Shown piece by piece: positions 14,198-15,277 of a stretch of 15,277 nt of DNA. How positions within the stretch are numbered: position 1 is the first letter of the stretch; each line of letters begins with the position of its first letter. The stretch spans positions 1 to 15,277 of the forward strand of contig LNEX01000392.1 of assembly GCA_001464165.1 (NCBI GenBank), in the 5' to 3' direction. The stretch comes from a bacterium Ga0077546 (lineage in GTDB: Bacteria; Cyanobacteriota; Vampirovibrionia; Obscuribacterales; Obscuribacteraceae). Made by a program: the position numbers and the translations under genes. The notes under the pieces were generated by a model. That model was not told the DNA's origin. It did no database searches and worked only from the letters and a program-made list of their open reading frames with translations.

Positions 14198-14480
14198 GTG
14201 ACTCTCTTTGGTTTTTGAAGGTGCTGAATGTTCGTTTGGAATCCGCATTTGAACTGTACGAGCTCAAATTTGCAACGGAAATTGACTCAGTACACTAGGG
14301 CGCACCTCGTATACCCATGACCACGGGAAATGAAAGTTTCGAAATCGCTGAGTGCTTGTTGTTTTTGGTTTGAAGATATTTCGCGTGGAGTGTATTGGTT
14401 TCTGAGTCGCATGCAGCCTAACCGTTGGCATGATGGGTAATCAAGAACCGTTAAGTAATGCTATCTTAAACCGAGCTAAC

Positions 14481-15077
14481 TTAGCCGCGGCGACGTGTGT
14501 TACGTTTGTTTTTGGGTGACGGCGCAGTGCTGCCAGATCCAGAAAACGCTGTAGTGGCGTTCATTCCGCCAACATCAATTAATGTCGGCATGTTATCCAT
14601 TTCGGGCGTTAAGCGACAGGTTAGTTCCAGTGAAAATGGCCGTACATCTTTTTGCTTACCAGAAACTTTGACTATTTCCTTGCCGGTAACTCTAAAAGTT
14701 ACCGAGTCTTTTTCAAGGGGTGTAAGGGCCCTAACATTCAATATTTGCACTTCATTACTCAGGTGGGCGATTTGCGCATCATCAATAGCTTTGAGCACGT
14801 CAATGGTTGAGTCTGGCAAAATCTTGCGGGCCTGGAGCTTCTCTAGAGCCGAGACATGCACCTCACCGTGCATAAGCTGATTGACAGATTCTTGGAGGGT
14901 GGCTGGATTGCGGTCGAGCAGATGCTTGGTAACTTCTTTGCTGAACTTATCAAGCGTTGCTTCTCTGGCCTTCTTCTTAGCTTCTGGGCTGACGGCACAT
15001 CCGCTAACGCTTGAAGCAAGGGCGAGCAAGCTTACAGTCATTGCTAAAAAACTAGTGAGAAGAGGCTTCCGGGTCAT
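14481..15077 (-). CDS. Lipoprotein of unknown function
   Basis: 198 residues from ATG 15077 (GGAAA about 6 bases upstream); the frame opens at 15176 but that extension precedes the signal peptide. The N-terminus 'MTRKPLLTS' and a hydrophobic core end in 'SSVSGC', a lipobox with Cys27 as the acylation site. Ala at +2 favours outer-membrane sorting if the enteric rule applies. The mature part is mixed: helical to about residue 110 ('TLDKFSKEVTKHLLDRNPATLQESVNQL'), then strands ('DSVTFRVTGKEIVKV', 'FSLELTCRLTPEM'), ending in a Ser/Pro and very basic tail ('SPKNKRNTRRRG'). No known domain is recognised. It is upstream of the small TM protein on the same strand, 283 bases apart, so it is not clearly an operon. 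Confidence 0.7.
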   Translation of the reverse strand: MTRKPLLTSFLAMTVSLLALASSVSGCAVSPEAKKKAREATLDKFSKEVTKHLLDRNPATLQESVNQLMHGEVHVSALEKLQARKILPDSTIDVLKAIDDAQIAHLSNEVQILNVRALTPLEKDSVTFRVTGKEIVKVSGKQKDVRPFSLELTCRLTPEMDNMPTLIDVGGMNATTAFSGSGSTAPSPKNKRNTRRRG

Positions 15078-15211
15078 CGGTTTCCGTTTGTGCAGGGTAA
15101 AGACAAATCTTACTTCTAAATCCCCGGTTGCAACCCCTTTCAAACTGGCTATGGTATTGATGTTTAACATGTGCAACGATAAAGGATAGTACTGTGGGGA
15201 AAAATTGAAGA

Positions 15212-15245
15212 CTAATCGATTGTCGGTGTTTACCGTTTCGATTAG
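15212..15245. promoter_or_regulatory. Hairpin upstream of the lipoprotein gene and before the right edge
   Basis: CTAATCGA at 15212-15219 pairs perfectly with TCGATTAG at 15238-15245, and inside it CGGT (15224-15227) pairs with ACCG (15232-15235) around GTTT. It is followed by AGAGGTG near 15267-15273, which could be the ribosome site of a forward gene beyond the window. It may be a leader structure or an operator serving either direction. Confidence 0.4.
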
Positions 15246-15277
15246 CCTTCAAAGCAGAAGAAAAAAGAGGTGTAAGA

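Overview
The window carries about eleven protein genes, roughly half GC, with no rRNA, tRNA, CRISPR array, transposase or integrase that I can see. The style suggests a little-studied bacterium with a two-membrane envelope: exported 42-residue TPR proteins, a lipoprotein, a class IV histone-deacetylase-like enzyme, a Ser/Thr kinase with a tail of tandem repeats, and several TM-anchored unknowns. I lean towards the Melainabacteria/Vampirovibrionia (non-photosynthetic relatives of cyanobacteria, Obscuribacterales type). That is an inference from gene content and was not tested.

Layout. 1-765 (+) is the C-terminal part of a protein that begins before the window and is built from a repeat also found in the tail of the kinase at 9305-11275. 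It faces a reversed, exported TPR gene (2101 down to 776) that is split by one in-frame TAA. A divergent region then leads to a small ribbon-helix-helix antitoxin-like gene (2375-2641) and a DUF4304-like gene (2696-3370). These face a reversed pair that overlaps: a class IV HDAC-family deacetylase (5308-4274) and a Dam-type DNA adenine methyltransferase (4290-3424). About 540 bases without a convincing gene follow. Next comes a forward two-gene operon, a CNNM/CorC-type membrane protein and a membrane-anchored purple-acid-phosphatase-like metallophosphoesterase, closed by a clear intrinsic terminator at 9002-9053.

The second forward operon (9305-12524) encodes a Ser/Thr kinase and, 10 bases later, an APH-fold phosphotransferase with a Glu/Gln-rich tail made by two 12-bp tandem repeats. 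The kinase keeps its ATP-binding and catalytic motifs but lacks the segment that normally forms helix alphaF. Its leader holds competing inverted repeats. After it come a 24-bp perfect palindrome, a TM-anchored unknown (12741-13451), two tandem terminators reading leftward, a small TM-anchored protein (14197-13763) and a lipoprotein (15077-14481). The right edge holds a stable hairpin and what may be the leader of a gene beyond the window.

No classical defence or secretion system is complete here. The most unusual items are the alphaF-less kinase, the repeat module it shares with the left-edge gene, the nonsense-split TPR gene, the leader switch-like repeats before the kinase, and the overlapping deacetylase-methylase pair.
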